DNA from: Acinetobacter colistiniresistens
GTDB lineage: Bacteria > Pseudomonadota > Gammaproteobacteria > Pseudomonadales > Moraxellaceae
NCBI RefSeq assembly: GCF_024582815.1
Contig: NZ_CP102099.1
Coordinates: 2,542,001 to 2,606,000, forward strand
Direction: 5' to 3'
Length of the DNA: 64,000 nucleotides
The position numbers and the translations under genes were made by a program. Shown in pieces: positions 28,654-37,785 of this stretch (its first letter is position 1; each line of letters opens with the position of its first letter). The notes beneath the pieces are model-generated. The model searched no databases, was not told the origin of the DNA, and saw only the letters and a program-made list of their open reading frames with translations.

Positions 28654-30756
28654 TTAAGCTGCACGGGCAACCAAAGTTAAAATATCATAGGTTGCGACCA
28701 ATTCATCTCGCTGATTTTTAACCTTGATATCCCAAACCACAACACCATGTTCAGGTTGAGATGGATCTTTTTGTGGTTTAGGGGTTTTCTGTTTGCAGGT
28801 CAATTCAACCCGAATAGAATCACCGATTTTGACAGGCTCAACAAAACGTAAATTATCCATTCCATAGTTGGCAATCACAGGGCCTTGAGCGGCATCGACA
28901 AATAAACCTGCTGCTGCTGAAACAATGAAATAGCCATGTGCCACACGCTCACCAAAAAAGGAATCTGCTGCCGCGATTTTATCGGTATGCGCATAGAAAT
29001 AGTCGCCACTGAGGCAGGCAAAATTGACAATATCGGCTTCAGTCACGGTACGACGTGCAGTCAATAAACGCTCACCAATGACCAGTTCATCAAAATCCTT
29101 TTTAAAAGGATGGACGCGGTCTTGCTTGATGCTTGAACCTACGGTCCATGAATGCGTCACTTGAGTGAGGCTGTTCGGTGAACCTTGAATCGCCGTCCGT
29201 TGCATATAGTGTTTTACCGCACGAATGCCGCCCAGTTCTTCACCGCCACCAGCACGCCCAGGGCCGCCATGAACAAGATGAGGCAGTGGAGAGCCATGTC
29301 CCGTACTTTCTTTGGCAGATTCTTCATCCAGAATGTATACACGACCATGCCATGGCGCAATTTTTTGAATGATCTGTTCGATATTCTCATCACTATTCTT
29401 TACCACAGAGGCGACTAGACTACCTTCACCACGTGCAACAAGATCGGCAAGTTCGTCAATTGATTGATACGGCATCAAAGTACATACGGGGCCAAAAGCT
29501 TCAGTGGTATGTACCAAGCTTGCCTGTAGTGGTTGCTCACACAATAACAAGGTTGGTGGGAAGAATGCACCTTTCTCAGGATAGTCAGCATTGATTTTAA
29601 ATGTTGTCTCGCCCCCAAAAACAATTTTGGCTTCTTTCGCCAGTTCTGCAACTTTAGCAGCTACATCCAGTTTTTGTTTAGGGCTGGCTAGCGCGCCCAT
29701 GGTGGTGTCTTGTTTTTGTGGATCACCCACCACGACTTTTTCCAGTTTAGCACTGAGTTTTTGCTGGACTTGTTCAAGTAATGCTTGTGGTACAAAGGCA
29801 CGGCGAATGGCAGTACATTTTTGTCCTGCTTTGGTGGTCATTTCACGGAAGACTTCTCGTACAAATAAATCAATAGTTGCTTCATTTGCCGATGGGCTGA
29901 GAATTGCACTGTTTACCGAATCTGCTTCCATACTGAATGGAATTGAATATTGGTTCAAGTGTGGATGATTGCGAAGCTTTTGTCCTGTAGAGGCTGAACC
30001 CGTAAAGGTGACACAGTCCTGTGGGCCTAAGTGATCAAAAAGATCATCAATTTGTCCGCAAATCAGTTGTAGAGAACCTTTCGGTAGGATGCCAGTCGCA
30101 ATAATTGACTCCACTACGGCTTGAGTCAGTTGAGCACCATCAGTGGCGGGTTTGACGATACAAGGCACACCAGCCAATAGCGTCGGCGCAATTTTTTCCA
30201 GCATGCCCCAAATCGGGAAGTTAAAGGCATTGATATGTACTGCGACACCAGCTTTAGGACTCAGAATATGCTTGGCGCCAAAAGTGCCGTTTTTAGAGAG
30301 CTGAATCCAGCTATCTTCAGTGATAATTTTTTCGTCATTGAGTTCTCGGCGTACCAGACTTGAATAGGCAAATAAGGTTTGGATGCCACCCTCAATATCA
30401 ATCCAAGCATCTTTTCGTGTTGCACCAGTGGCGTAGGCAAACGTATAAAACTGTTCTTTCTGCTCCAGTAGCTGCTGGGCAATTTGTTTTAAAGCATTGG
30501 CACGTTGATGAAAGGTCCAGTTTGCCAGCTCAGTACCATACTGTTTGGCATATCGCACGGCTTGATGCATGTCGATGCCATGACTGCTGACGCTATAGAT
30601 CGGTTCGCCAGTAATGGCATGTACAACGGTACGTCGTTCTTCATGGCTTGAATGCCATGTTCCATAAACATAAGAAGGCAGTTGTGGCAGCTGTTGAGTT
30701 GGGTTTTGGTATTCAGTGTCCTGTGCCGTTTCTACATGTTGTGCTTGTTCAAGCAT
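28654..30756 (-). CDS. paaZ: Oxepin-CoA hydrolase / 3-oxo-5,6-dehydrosuberyl-CoA semialdehyde dehydrogenase
   Basis: Bifunctional ring-opening enzyme of aerobic phenylacetate breakdown. The 700-residue protein has an N-terminal aldehyde dehydrogenase domain (about 1-520) with the Glu-containing EADSVNSAI and catalytic Cys in TKAGQKCTAIRR, and the substrate region GHGSPLPHLVHGGPGRAGGG. The C-terminal MaoC-like hydratase domain (about 545-690) has FACLSGDYFYAHTD and AHGYFIVSAAAGLF. It starts at ATG 30756 behind GGAGT. It is divergent from paaABCDE across a 264-bp control region and precedes a DUF1330 gene. Confidence 0.95.
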   Translation of the reverse strand: MLEQAQHVETAQDTEYQNPTQQLPQLPSYVYGTWHSSHEERRTVVHAITGEPIYSVSSHGIDMHQAVRYAKQYGTELANWTFHQRANALKQIAQQLLEQKEQFYTFAYATGATRKDAWIDIEGGIQTLFAYSSLVRRELNDEKIITEDSWIQLSKNGTFGAKHILSPKAGVAVHINAFNFPIWGMLEKIAPTLLAGVPCIVKPATDGAQLTQAVVESIIATGILPKGSLQLICGQIDDLFDHLGPQDCVTFTGSASTGQKLRNHPHLNQYSIPFSMEADSVNSAILSPSANEATIDLFVREVFREMTTKAGQKCTAIRRAFVPQALLEQVQQKLSAKLEKVVVGDPQKQDTTMGALASPKQKLDVAAKVAELAKEAKIVFGGETTFKINADYPEKGAFFPPTLLLCEQPLQASLVHTTEAFGPVCTLMPYQSIDELADLVARGEGSLVASVVKNSDENIEQIIQKIAPWHGRVYILDEESAKESTGHGSPLPHLVHGGPGRAGGGEELGGIRAVKHYMQRTAIQGSPNSLTQVTHSWTVGSSIKQDRVHPFKKDFDELVIGERLLTARRTVTEADIVNFACLSGDYFYAHTDKIAAADSFFGERVAHGYFIVSAAAGLFVDAAQGPVIANYGMDNLRFVEPVKIGDSIRVELTCKQKTPKPQKDPSQPEHGVVVWDIKVKNQRDELVATYDILTLVARAA

Positions 30757-31020
30757 AATCAAACTCCATTTTTATGTGATACATCAATTATAGAAATATT
30801 TAAAATATGATTCATAATTTCATATTGATTGAGCATAAAGTCAACCATAATTTATTTATGGAGCTTAATTTAATTTTTATTTATTTTATTAAAATTATTA
30901 AATACAGTAACTTAAATTGAATTTGCTGATTGATTTTAATTTGATACAAAAATATTAATTGACTTTGTTTTTGTGTATCGAAAAATAGGTTCATGGATGG
31001 AATTCTCAGGGGAATCTACA
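30757..31020. promoter_or_regulatory. paaA: Divergent paaZ / paaA control region
   Basis: For paaA a sigma70-like promoter is visible: -35 TTGATT (30930-30935), 17-bp spacer, -10 TATTAA (30953-30958). On the minus strand TTGACT (30844-30839) may be the paaZ -35. GATACA occurs at 30778-30783 and 30943-30948 and, inverted, at 30974-30979, with the related TGATTCA at 30808-30814. One copy lies in the paaA promoter spacer and one just downstream. These are candidate PaaX operators, since the PaaX of E. coli recognises a TGATTC-type core as I recall it. Confidence 0.45.
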
Positions 31021-31959
31021 ATGGAAAATAAGTATCAGAAATTTGAGCATAACATAGCCAATGACATCACCATTGAAGCCAAAGATGAAATGCCTGAGGC
31101 GTATCGCAAAACTTTGATTCGTCAGATTGGGCAACATGGTCATTCAGAAATTGTCGGTATGCTCCCAGAAGGCAACTGGATTACCCGTGCACCGACCTTG
31201 AAACGTAAAGCCGTGTTATTGGCAAAAGTTCAGGATGAGGCAGGGCACGGTCTTTATCTTTACAGTGCAGCTGAAACCTTGGGTGCAGATCGTGATGAGA
31301 TGATGGAAAAATTGATTGATGGAAAAATGAAATATTCCTCCATCTTCAATTATCCAACTATCAGTTGGGCCGATGTCGCGGCAATTGGTTGGTTGGTCGA
31401 TGGCGCTGCAATTGTCAATCAGGTGGCCTTATGTCGTACCTCTTATGGCCCTTATGCACGTGCCATGGTGCGGATTTGTAAAGAGGAAAGTTTCCATCAG
31501 CGTCAAGGTTTTGAAGCCATGATGGCATTGGCGGCGGGTTCAGCAGAACAAAAACAAATGGCGCAAGATGCGGTGAACCGTTTCTGGTGGCCTGCATTGA
31601 TGATGTTTGGCCCAAGTGATGATCACTCACCGAATAGTGCGCAAAGCATGGCATGGGGAATCAAGCGCTTTAGTAATGATGAGTTACGTCAAAAATTTGT
31701 CGATAACACCGTACCGCAAATCTTACAGCTTGGCTTGACCGTGCCTGATGCGGATTTGAAATGGAATGAGGAAACTAGTCATTACAGCTATGGCGAGATT
31801 GACTGGCAAGAATTTAATGAGGTGATTGCGGGTCGTGGCCCTTGTAATCATGAACGGATCGAAGCACGCCGCAAGGCTTGGGAAAATGGCAAGTGGGTGC
31901 GTGATGCAGCCGTTATCTACGCAAAAAAACAGCAAAACCAAGTCGGTAAAGTCGCTTAA
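31021..31959 (+). CDS. paaA: Phenylacetyl-CoA epoxidase subunit A
   Basis: Catalytic diiron subunit of the PaaABCE monooxygenase that epoxidises the ring of phenylacetyl-CoA. The 312 residues include the ferritin-like iron motifs: [13 protein letters not shown] (EAGH) and [11 protein letters not shown] (ESFH), plus early glutamates. The N-terminus [15 protein letters not shown] and the ATG at 31021 after AGGGGAA fit; a GTG at 30973 upstream is in frame but not supported. First gene of the paaABCDEFGHJK operon, divergent from paaZ. Confidence 0.96.
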   Translation: MENKYQKFEHNIANDITIEAKDEMPEAYRKTLIRQIGQHGHSEIVGMLPEGNWITRAPTLKRKAVLLAKVQDEAGHGLYLYSAAETLGADRDEMMEKLIDGKMKYSSIFNYPTISWADVAAIGWLVDGAAIVNQVALCRTSYGPYARAMVRICKEESFHQRQGFEAMMALAAGSAEQKQMAQDAVNRFWWPALMMFGPSDDHSPNSAQSMAWGIKRFSNDELRQKFVDNTVPQILQLGLTVPDADLKWNEETSHYSYGEIDWQEFNEVIAGRGPCNHERIEARRKAWENGKWVRDAAVIYAKKQQNQVGKVA

Positions 31960-31993
31960 AACAGAATTGATGGAAAAATTTAAGGATATCGCA

Positions 31994-32284
31994 ATGGAAA
32001 ATAACAACAACTGGTCACTTTACGAAGTGTTCGTGCGGAGTAAGCAGGGTTTAAGTCACCGTCATGTCGGTAGTTTAAGAGCACCAGATGACGAGATCGC
32101 CCTGCAAAATGCACGTGATGTGTATACCCGCCGCAATGAAGGCATCAGCATCTGGGTGGTGCGTTCAGAACTGATTAAATCTTCGCAGCCAGATGAAAAA
32201 GCCGAGTTTTTTGAACCTGCACTGGACAAAGTTTATCGACATCCCACCTTTTATCACATCCCTGATGGCATTGAGCACATGTAA
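31994..32284 (+). CDS. paaB: Phenylacetyl-CoA epoxidase subunit B
   Basis: A 96-residue accessory subunit of the phenylacetyl-CoA epoxidase complex. The family pattern WSLYEVFVRSKQGLSHRHVG followed by GSLRAPDDEIALQNARDVYTRR, then SIWVVRSELI, is complete. The ATG at 31994 follows TAAGGATATCGC; the frame is open from 31826, inside paaA, but those codons are antisense to function. Without PaaB the epoxidase of other bacteria is inactive. Confidence 0.95.
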   Translation: MENNNNWSLYEVFVRSKQGLSHRHVGSLRAPDDEIALQNARDVYTRRNEGISIWVVRSELIKSSQPDEKAEFFEPALDKVYRHPTFYHIPDGIEHM

Positions 32285-32296
32285 GGGAGGATGAAA

Positions 32297-33052
32297 ATGA
32301 ACAATATCGCTTTATCTAAATTTTTATTACATATCGGTGATAGCCAACTGGTATTGGCGCAACGTTTAGCTGAATGGTGCGGTCATGCGCCAGAGCTGGA
32401 AATTGATATTGCTTTGGCCAATATCGGTCTGGATTTACTGGGTCAATCTCGAAATTTTTTGACCTTGGCAGGCCAATACGAAGCTGAAAAACGTGATGAA
32501 GACCAACTGGCTTACTTCCGCAATGAACGTGAGTTTTTCAATTTATTGCTATGTGAACAACCGAATGGTGATTTTGCACAGACCATCGTTCGTCAATGGC
32601 TGATCGATCATTACCATGTGTTGTTGTTAACGGCTTTAACTCAATCCGCAACGCCAGAAGTCGCGGCATTGGCGGTGAAATCTTTAAAAGAAGCCAAGTA
32701 TCACATTCGTTTTTCCACCAGCTGGATGGAGCGTTTAAGCCTCAGCACAGCAGAAGCACATCAACGTGTGCAACAGGCTTTAGACAGTTTATGGCGTTTT
32801 AGTGCGGAACTGTTCGAGTTGACGAGCGAAGAACAGGTGTTGGTTGAGCAAGGCATCATTCCTGATTTTTCCAGTGAAAAAGCGCAGTGGGAGCAAATCG
32901 TTACTGCGGAACTGAAGCGTTTTGAACTCAGCGTTTCTGTAAATGGGGCCTACCGCCGTGGGGCTAAACAAGGTTTGCATACCGAGCATCTCGGTTATTT
33001 ATTGGCAGAAATGCAATCTATTCAACGCAGTTTTCCTGAGATGACTTGGTAG
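32297..33052 (+). CDS. paaC: Phenylacetyl-CoA epoxidase subunit C
   Basis: Structural, ferritin-like subunit of the epoxidase, 251 residues, pairing with PaaA. Recognisable segments are ALANIGLDLLGQSRNFL, AYFRNEREFFNLLLCEQPNGDFA and LKEAKYHIRFSTSWMERL. Two starts are possible: ATG 32291 lies one base after GGAGG and is too close, whereas ATG 32297 has seven bases of spacing and is preferred. It begins soon after paaB, in the same operon. Confidence 0.95.
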   Translation: MNNIALSKFLLHIGDSQLVLAQRLAEWCGHAPELEIDIALANIGLDLLGQSRNFLTLAGQYEAEKRDEDQLAYFRNEREFFNLLLCEQPNGDFAQTIVRQWLIDHYHVLLLTALTQSATPEVAALAVKSLKEAKYHIRFSTSWMERLSLSTAEAHQRVQQALDSLWRFSAELFELTSEEQVLVEQGIIPDFSSEKAQWEQIVTAELKRFELSVSVNGAYRRGAKQGLHTEHLGYLLAEMQSIQRSFPEMTW

Positions 33053-33068
33053 CGCAAGGAGCGTCAGC

Positions 33069-33569
33069 ATGCAGATGATTCGTCATTGTATTGACCAATG
33101 TTGGGATGTTTTACAAAAGGTCAGCGATCCAGAGATTCCAGTGCTGTCGGTGGTAGATTTGGGCATGATTCGTGGCGTGGAGTTGAATGAACAGCAAGAA
33201 ATTATTGTTCGATTGACCCCCACCTATAGTGGTTGTCCAGCCACTGACTTATTAAAAGCACAGATAGTCGAAGCCTTGGCGGCAGAAGACTTGACCCCTG
33301 CAAAAGTCATGATTGATTTATCAGAAGCTTGGACTACGGACTGGATGTCGGATGCAGGTAAGCAGAAGCTGCAAGCTTATGGGATTGCACCACCAGAAGG
33401 GACTGCTCAGCAATGCGGAACACATGTGCATCTCAGTGATGGTGTGGTTTGTCCACACTGTAAGAGTCGTAAAACCCGACTGTTAACCGAGTTTAGTTCG
33501 ACCGCTTGCAAAGCACTATACAAATGTCAGGACTGCCTTGAACCCTTTGATTATTTTAAATGTATTTAA
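33069..33569 (+). CDS. paaD: Phenylacetate degradation protein PaaD (SUF/MIP18-type)
   Basis: A 166-residue protein needed for maturing the iron centres of the epoxidase system. It has an N-terminal MIP18/SufT-like domain (WDVLQKVSDPEIPVLSVVDLG, with TYSGCPAT) and a C-terminal putative zinc site with two CPHC/CQDC pairs (CPHCKSRKTRL and YKCQDCLEPFDYFKC). The ATG at 33069 follows AAGGAGCG. Its last codons overlap only the unused upstream extension of paaE. Confidence 0.93.
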   Translation: MQMIRHCIDQCWDVLQKVSDPEIPVLSVVDLGMIRGVELNEQQEIIVRLTPTYSGCPATDLLKAQIVEALAAEDLTPAKVMIDLSEAWTTDWMSDAGKQKLQAYGIAPPEGTAQQCGTHVHLSDGVVCPHCKSRKTRLLTEFSSTACKALYKCQDCLEPFDYFKCI

Positions 33570-33592
33570 AGTCTTGGATAAGGAAATCAGCC

Positions 33593-34654
33593 ATGAGCCA
33601 ATTTATTCCATTAAAAGTAAAAACAATTACACCACAGACCGATCAGGCGATTTGCATTGCCTTTGATCTCGTGCCTGAACTACAGCAGCAGTTTCAATTT
33701 CAACCCGGCCAGCATCTGACCATTCGTCATTTAACCGAAGCAGGGGAAATTCGCCGTTGCTATTCCATCTGTAGCTATGCGCCTAAAGAAGATATCAGCA
33801 TTGCAGTCAAAAAGATTGAGCAGGGGCAATTTTCCCATTGGGCCAATGAGCATTTAAAAGTCGGTGATGTACTGGAAGTGATGCCGCCACAAGGCGTTTT
33901 TTTTCAGAAGGCAGCACGCACAGGCGGTCAGTCCTACTTAGGCATTGCTGCAGGTAGTGGCATTACCCCAATCCTTTCCATCATTAAACAGGTGCTATTT
34001 GAGCAAGAGTCGGCAAATTTTACTTTGTTGTATGGCAATCGTTCTTGGAAACAAACTATGTTTTCCGAGCAGATTATGGATTTAAAAGACCAGTTTAAAG
34101 AACGCTTTCAACTCATCAATATTTTCTCACGCGAGTTCAATGACAGTGAGTTACTGAATGGCCGTATCGATGAAAACAAGCTGAAGCAATTATTTGAACA
34201 TGAGGTATTAGAACCCAACTTTGACCATGTATTTGCCTGTGGTCCAGATGAAATGATGGACACGGTTGAACGCCTTTTTCCTGTGTATGGTGTGACTAAA
34301 GATAAGATTCACACGGAACGCTTTAACACGGGGCATGTGCGCAAACGTTCTGCGGAAAGCGATATCAACCGTAAAGAAGAAAAAGTCAACATTGTGTTGG
34401 ATGGACGAGAGTTGATCGTTGCTGTGGGGCAAGAGGACGAAAGTATTCTGGATGCTGCTTTACGTGCAGGCGCAGATTTGCCTTATGCCTGTAAAGGTGG
34501 CGTCTGTGCCACTTGTCGCTGCAAGGTGCTTTCAGGTGAGGTGGATATGTTCCTGAACTATAGCCTTGAAGATGATGAGGTGGAAAAAGGTTATGTGCTG
34601 AGCTGCCAGACTTTACCGAAAGGCGCGAATGTGCGTTTGAGTTTTGATGAGTAG
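33593..34654 (+). CDS. paaE: Phenylacetyl-CoA epoxidase reductase subunit E
   Basis: NAD(P)H-dependent flavin and 2Fe-2S reductase that feeds electrons to the PaaA diiron centre. The 353 residues comprise an FAD domain (RCYSICSY), an NAD(P) domain (GIAAGSGITPILSI, FACGPDEMM) and a C-terminal plant-type ferredoxin domain with the cluster cysteines in CKGGVCATC and CQT. The ATG at 33593 follows AAGGAAA; the open frame from 33560 is not used. Confidence 0.95.
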   Translation: MSQFIPLKVKTITPQTDQAICIAFDLVPELQQQFQFQPGQHLTIRHLTEAGEIRRCYSICSYAPKEDISIAVKKIEQGQFSHWANEHLKVGDVLEVMPPQGVFFQKAARTGGQSYLGIAAGSGITPILSIIKQVLFEQESANFTLLYGNRSWKQTMFSEQIMDLKDQFKERFQLINIFSREFNDSELLNGRIDENKLKQLFEHEVLEPNFDHVFACGPDEMMDTVERLFPVYGVTKDKIHTERFNTGHVRKRSAESDINRKEEKVNIVLDGRELIVAVGQEDESILDAALRAGADLPYACKGGVCATCRCKVLSGEVDMFLNYSLEDDEVEKGYVLSCQTLPKGANVRLSFDE

Positions 34655-34667
34655 AGGTGAGATAGCC

Positions 34668-35441
34668 ATGCAAACCTTGATTCAGGTTGAAACGCCAATA
34701 GATGGGGTCATGCTACTCAGCTTAAACCGTCCAGAGAAACGTAATGCTTTAAATAATGCCACTTTACAGTGTCTATCTGATCTGCTGGAACAAGCAGAAC
34801 AGAATCCTGCCGTGAAAGCGGTTGTGCTGACAGGCAATCGCAATTGCTTTGCTGCGGGTGCAGACCTGAGCGAATTGGCAGAAATGGATGCCGTAGCTTT
34901 ACAGCTCGATATCCGTCCAAAGCTATGGCAGCAGATCGACAGTTTTACTAAACCCATCATCGCTGCTGTGAATGGTTATGCCTTGGGCGCGGGCTTTGAG
35001 CTGGTGTTGCATTCGGACATGGTGATTTGTGGTGACAATACCAAATTTGCCTTGCCCGAAATTGGTCTAGGCATGTTACCTGGTGCGGGTGGTACCCAAC
35101 GTCTTGCACGTCTGGTGGGGCAGCAACTCACCATGCGCTGGGCAATGACAGGTGAAATGATCTCAGCTAAACAAGCGCAGCAGTATGGCATCTGTAGTGA
35201 AGTGGTGCCGACTGTACTCACGGTGGAATATGCCATTCAACTGGCAAGCCAGATTGCCAATCAAGCGCCTTTGGCAATTGGGGTGATCAAACAATCGATC
35301 AAAAGTATTCATGAGACCACCTTAAGTCAGGGACTGAAATCAGAACGACAAAATTTTGTCTGGTTGGCAGCAACCAAAGATCGAAACGAAGGCATTAATG
35401 CATTCTTTGAAAAAAGAAAACCAATCTTTAGAGGTGAGTGA
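34668..35441 (+). CDS. paaF: 2,3-dehydroadipyl-CoA hydratase
   Basis: Crotonase-family enoyl-CoA hydratase acting in the beta-oxidation phase after ring opening. With 257 residues it has the oxyanion-hole segment FAAGADLSEL, the glycine-rich GYALGAGFELVLHSDM and the acid residue region LPEIGLGMLPGAGGTQRL, where both hydratase Glu positions are present. The ATG at 34668 is preferred over the in-frame ATG at 34644, which lies inside paaE. The stop overlaps the paaG ATG by one base (TGATG). Confidence 0.93.
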   Translation: MQTLIQVETPIDGVMLLSLNRPEKRNALNNATLQCLSDLLEQAEQNPAVKAVVLTGNRNCFAAGADLSELAEMDAVALQLDIRPKLWQQIDSFTKPIIAAVNGYALGAGFELVLHSDMVICGDNTKFALPEIGLGMLPGAGGTQRLARLVGQQLTMRWAMTGEMISAKQAQQYGICSEVVPTVLTVEYAIQLASQIANQAPLAIGVIKQSIKSIHETTLSQGLKSERQNFVWLAATKDRNEGINAFFEKRKPIFRGE

Positions 35442-36232
35442 TGGACTATAAAAATATTATCGTGGAAGAAAAAAATGGTGTGGGGTATTTAACCTTCAAT
35501 CGTCCACAAGCATTGAATAGCTTTAACGTGGACATGCACCGTGAGGTGGCTGAGGTTTTGAATCTTTGGGCAAAAAAACCAGAGGTTCGCTGCATCGTGA
35601 TCAGCGGCGAAGGTCGTGGTTTCTGCGCAGGGCAAGATTTAGGCGATCGAGTGGTTGATCCAAATGCTGCAGCACCTGATTTAGGTTACTCGATTGAAAC
35701 CTACTATAACCCGTTGATTAGAAGCATTGTGAATATGCCGAAGCCCGTGATTTGTGCGGTAAATGGTGTAGCTGCAGGGGCCGGTGCCAATATTGCCTTG
35801 GCCTGTGATCTAGTGATTGCCGCGAAATCTGCCAATTTTGTACAAGCATTTTGTCGTTTAGGCTTGGTTCCTGACTCCGGTGGAACTTGGTTCTTACCAC
35901 GTGCTGTAGGCCATGCGCGTGCTATGGGGCTCGCGTTGCTGGGTGATAAATTGCCTGCGGAAACGGCTAAAGAATGGGGCATGATCTGGGATGTAGCTGA
36001 AGATAGTGAATTGAAAAGCAAGGTTACTGAACTGGCAGAACGTTTAGCCAAACAACCTACTTTTGGTCTGTCGCTGATTAAAAAGGCCATTCATCAATCC
36101 AGTAATCATAGTTTTGATGAACAGATGCATTTAGAACGAGATTTTCAACGTATTGCTGGGCGTTCAGAGGATTATCGTGAAGGGGTGCAAGCCTTTATGA
36201 ATAAGCGTGAGCCAAACTTTCAGGGGCGTTAA
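35441..36232 (+). CDS. paaG: 1,2-epoxyphenylacetyl-CoA isomerase
   Basis: Crotonase-family isomerase that converts ring-1,2-epoxyphenylacetyl-CoA to oxepin-CoA. The 263 residues show FNRPQALNSFNVDMH, GRGFCAGQDLGDRVVDPN and GVAAGAGANIALACDLVIA. The Asp of the PaaG acid site is in VPDSGGTWFLPRAVG, where PaaF has Glu. It starts at ATG 35441, overlapping the paaF stop, and is followed two bases later by paaH. Confidence 0.93.
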   Translation: MDYKNIIVEEKNGVGYLTFNRPQALNSFNVDMHREVAEVLNLWAKKPEVRCIVISGEGRGFCAGQDLGDRVVDPNAAAPDLGYSIETYYNPLIRSIVNMPKPVICAVNGVAAGAGANIALACDLVIAAKSANFVQAFCRLGLVPDSGGTWFLPRAVGHARAMGLALLGDKLPAETAKEWGMIWDVAEDSELKSKVTELAERLAKQPTFGLSLIKKAIHQSSNHSFDEQMHLERDFQRIAGRSEDYREGVQAFMNKREPNFQGR

Positions 36233-36234
36233 GC

Positions 36235-37773
36235 ATGAATAATCTGGATTTGTCTCATGCCAAAATCGCCGTGATTGGCTCGGGCACTATGGGAATCGGC
36301 ATTGCCCAATTGGCGATGGTCAATGGTCATTCGACTGTTCTCTACGATCTCGATCGTGAAAAGACCAAAAAGGCTGTTGAAGGGTTACGTCAGACCTTTG
36401 CTAAACTGGTTGAAAAAGGCAAGATAATAGATAAACAGGCTGAACAAGCACTTTCACGTTTGACCATTGCTGATCGTATAGAAGATTTAGCGGATGTCGA
36501 GTTGGTGATTGAAGCGGTGGTCGAAAAACTCGAAGTGAAGCAGTCTTTATTTCAACAGCTTGCAGAGATTTGTCGTGATCACACTATTTTTGCTAGCAAT
36601 ACCTCTTCAATTTCGGTGACGGCAATTGCAGCAGGGATTTCACATCCTGAACGCATGGTAGGCTTACATTTCTTTAATCCAGCCCCCTTGATGAAACTGG
36701 TCGAAATTGTGCAAGGTTTAAAAACGCCAATCGACCTATGTCAGTCTTTAAAAAGTTTGATGCTGGCTTGGCATAAAATCCCAGTACTGACCAAATCGAC
36801 CCCAGGATTTATTGTCAATCGGATTGCTCGCCCATTTTATGCAGAAGCGTTTCGTGCACTACAAGAGCAAGTGACGACCTATGACCAACTGGATTATGCC
36901 TTAAAGCAATGCGGTGGTTTTGCGATGGGGCCGTGTGAATTAATGGATTTGATTGGGCAAGATGTCAATTTTTCCGTGACTCAAAGTGTCTATGAAGCGT
37001 TCTTTTATGAGCCGCGTTATCGTCCAAGTTTGCTTCAGAAAGAGTTGGTTGATGCTGGTACGTGGGGGCGTAAGTCAAAACAAGGTTTCTATCACTACGA
37101 TGAAAAAAATCAGTATCTGACTTTTCAGCCTCAAACCAATGTCACTCAATCCTTTCATGCTGATGTTCAAGTTAAAGGTACATGGGCTCAATGTCCGCAT
37201 TTATTAGAACGTCTAGGCTTAAGTCGTGCTTTAGCAAGCAATGAAAATATCATTCAAATTGATGATATTGATCTACGTCTAAGCCAGGGTGAATCAGCCA
37301 ATTTACAGTATTTAAGTCGAAAAACGGTGTTGATGGATTGGCACCATGATTTCGCGCAAGCGCAAGCCATAGTACTGAGCCATAATCATCTTTGCCAAGC
37401 CGATGATCTGGCAAAAATCGAAGCGTTTTTTGCTCAATATCAGATGTATGTGATCTGGGTTACAGACCATCCCGCACTGTTAACTTTACGTACCATTGTT
37501 TTATTGATCAATGAAGCCTGTGAAGCCAGTCTGCATGGGATTGCCAGTATGGAAGATATTGATAATGCCATGCGCTATGGCGTCAATTATCCTAAAGGGC
37601 CGTATCAATGGATGATGCAATTGGGTGCTGAATATGTCTTGGCAACGTTAAACAATTTATATGCTCTCTATGGCGAAGAAAAATATCGTGCAAGTCTTTA
37701 TCTCAAGCAATATGTAGCGAAGCAGCAAAGTGTGACTGCGGGCTCTTCAAAAAATTTAACAAAATGTGCATAA
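36235..37773 (+). CDS. paaH: 3-hydroxyadipyl-CoA dehydrogenase
   Basis: NAD-dependent 3-hydroxyacyl-CoA dehydrogenase of the adipyl-CoA beta-oxidation step. Its 512 residues include the Rossmann motif VIGSGTMGIGIAQL near residue 14 and the catalytic His-Glu region FFNPAPLMKLVEIVQG. The NRIARPFYAEA and GPCELMDLIG segments of the C-terminal domain are followed by a second, partial copy of the C-terminal domain near 390-500 (RTIVLLINEACEASLHGIAS), as is normal for the long PaaH type. Confidence 0.94.
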   Translation: MNNLDLSHAKIAVIGSGTMGIGIAQLAMVNGHSTVLYDLDREKTKKAVEGLRQTFAKLVEKGKIIDKQAEQALSRLTIADRIEDLADVELVIEAVVEKLEVKQSLFQQLAEICRDHTIFASNTSSISVTAIAAGISHPERMVGLHFFNPAPLMKLVEIVQGLKTPIDLCQSLKSLMLAWHKIPVLTKSTPGFIVNRIARPFYAEAFRALQEQVTTYDQLDYALKQCGGFAMGPCELMDLIGQDVNFSVTQSVYEAFFYEPRYRPSLLQKELVDAGTWGRKSKQGFYHYDEKNQYLTFQPQTNVTQSFHADVQVKGTWAQCPHLLERLGLSRALASNENIIQIDDIDLRLSQGESANLQYLSRKTVLMDWHHDFAQAQAIVLSHNHLCQADDLAKIEAFFAQYQMYVIWVTDHPALLTLRTIVLLINEACEASLHGIASMEDIDNAMRYGVNYPKGPYQWMMQLGAEYVLATLNNLYALYGEEKYRASLYLKQYVAKQQSVTAGSSKNLTKCA

Positions 37774-37785
37774 GCAGGAGCGATC

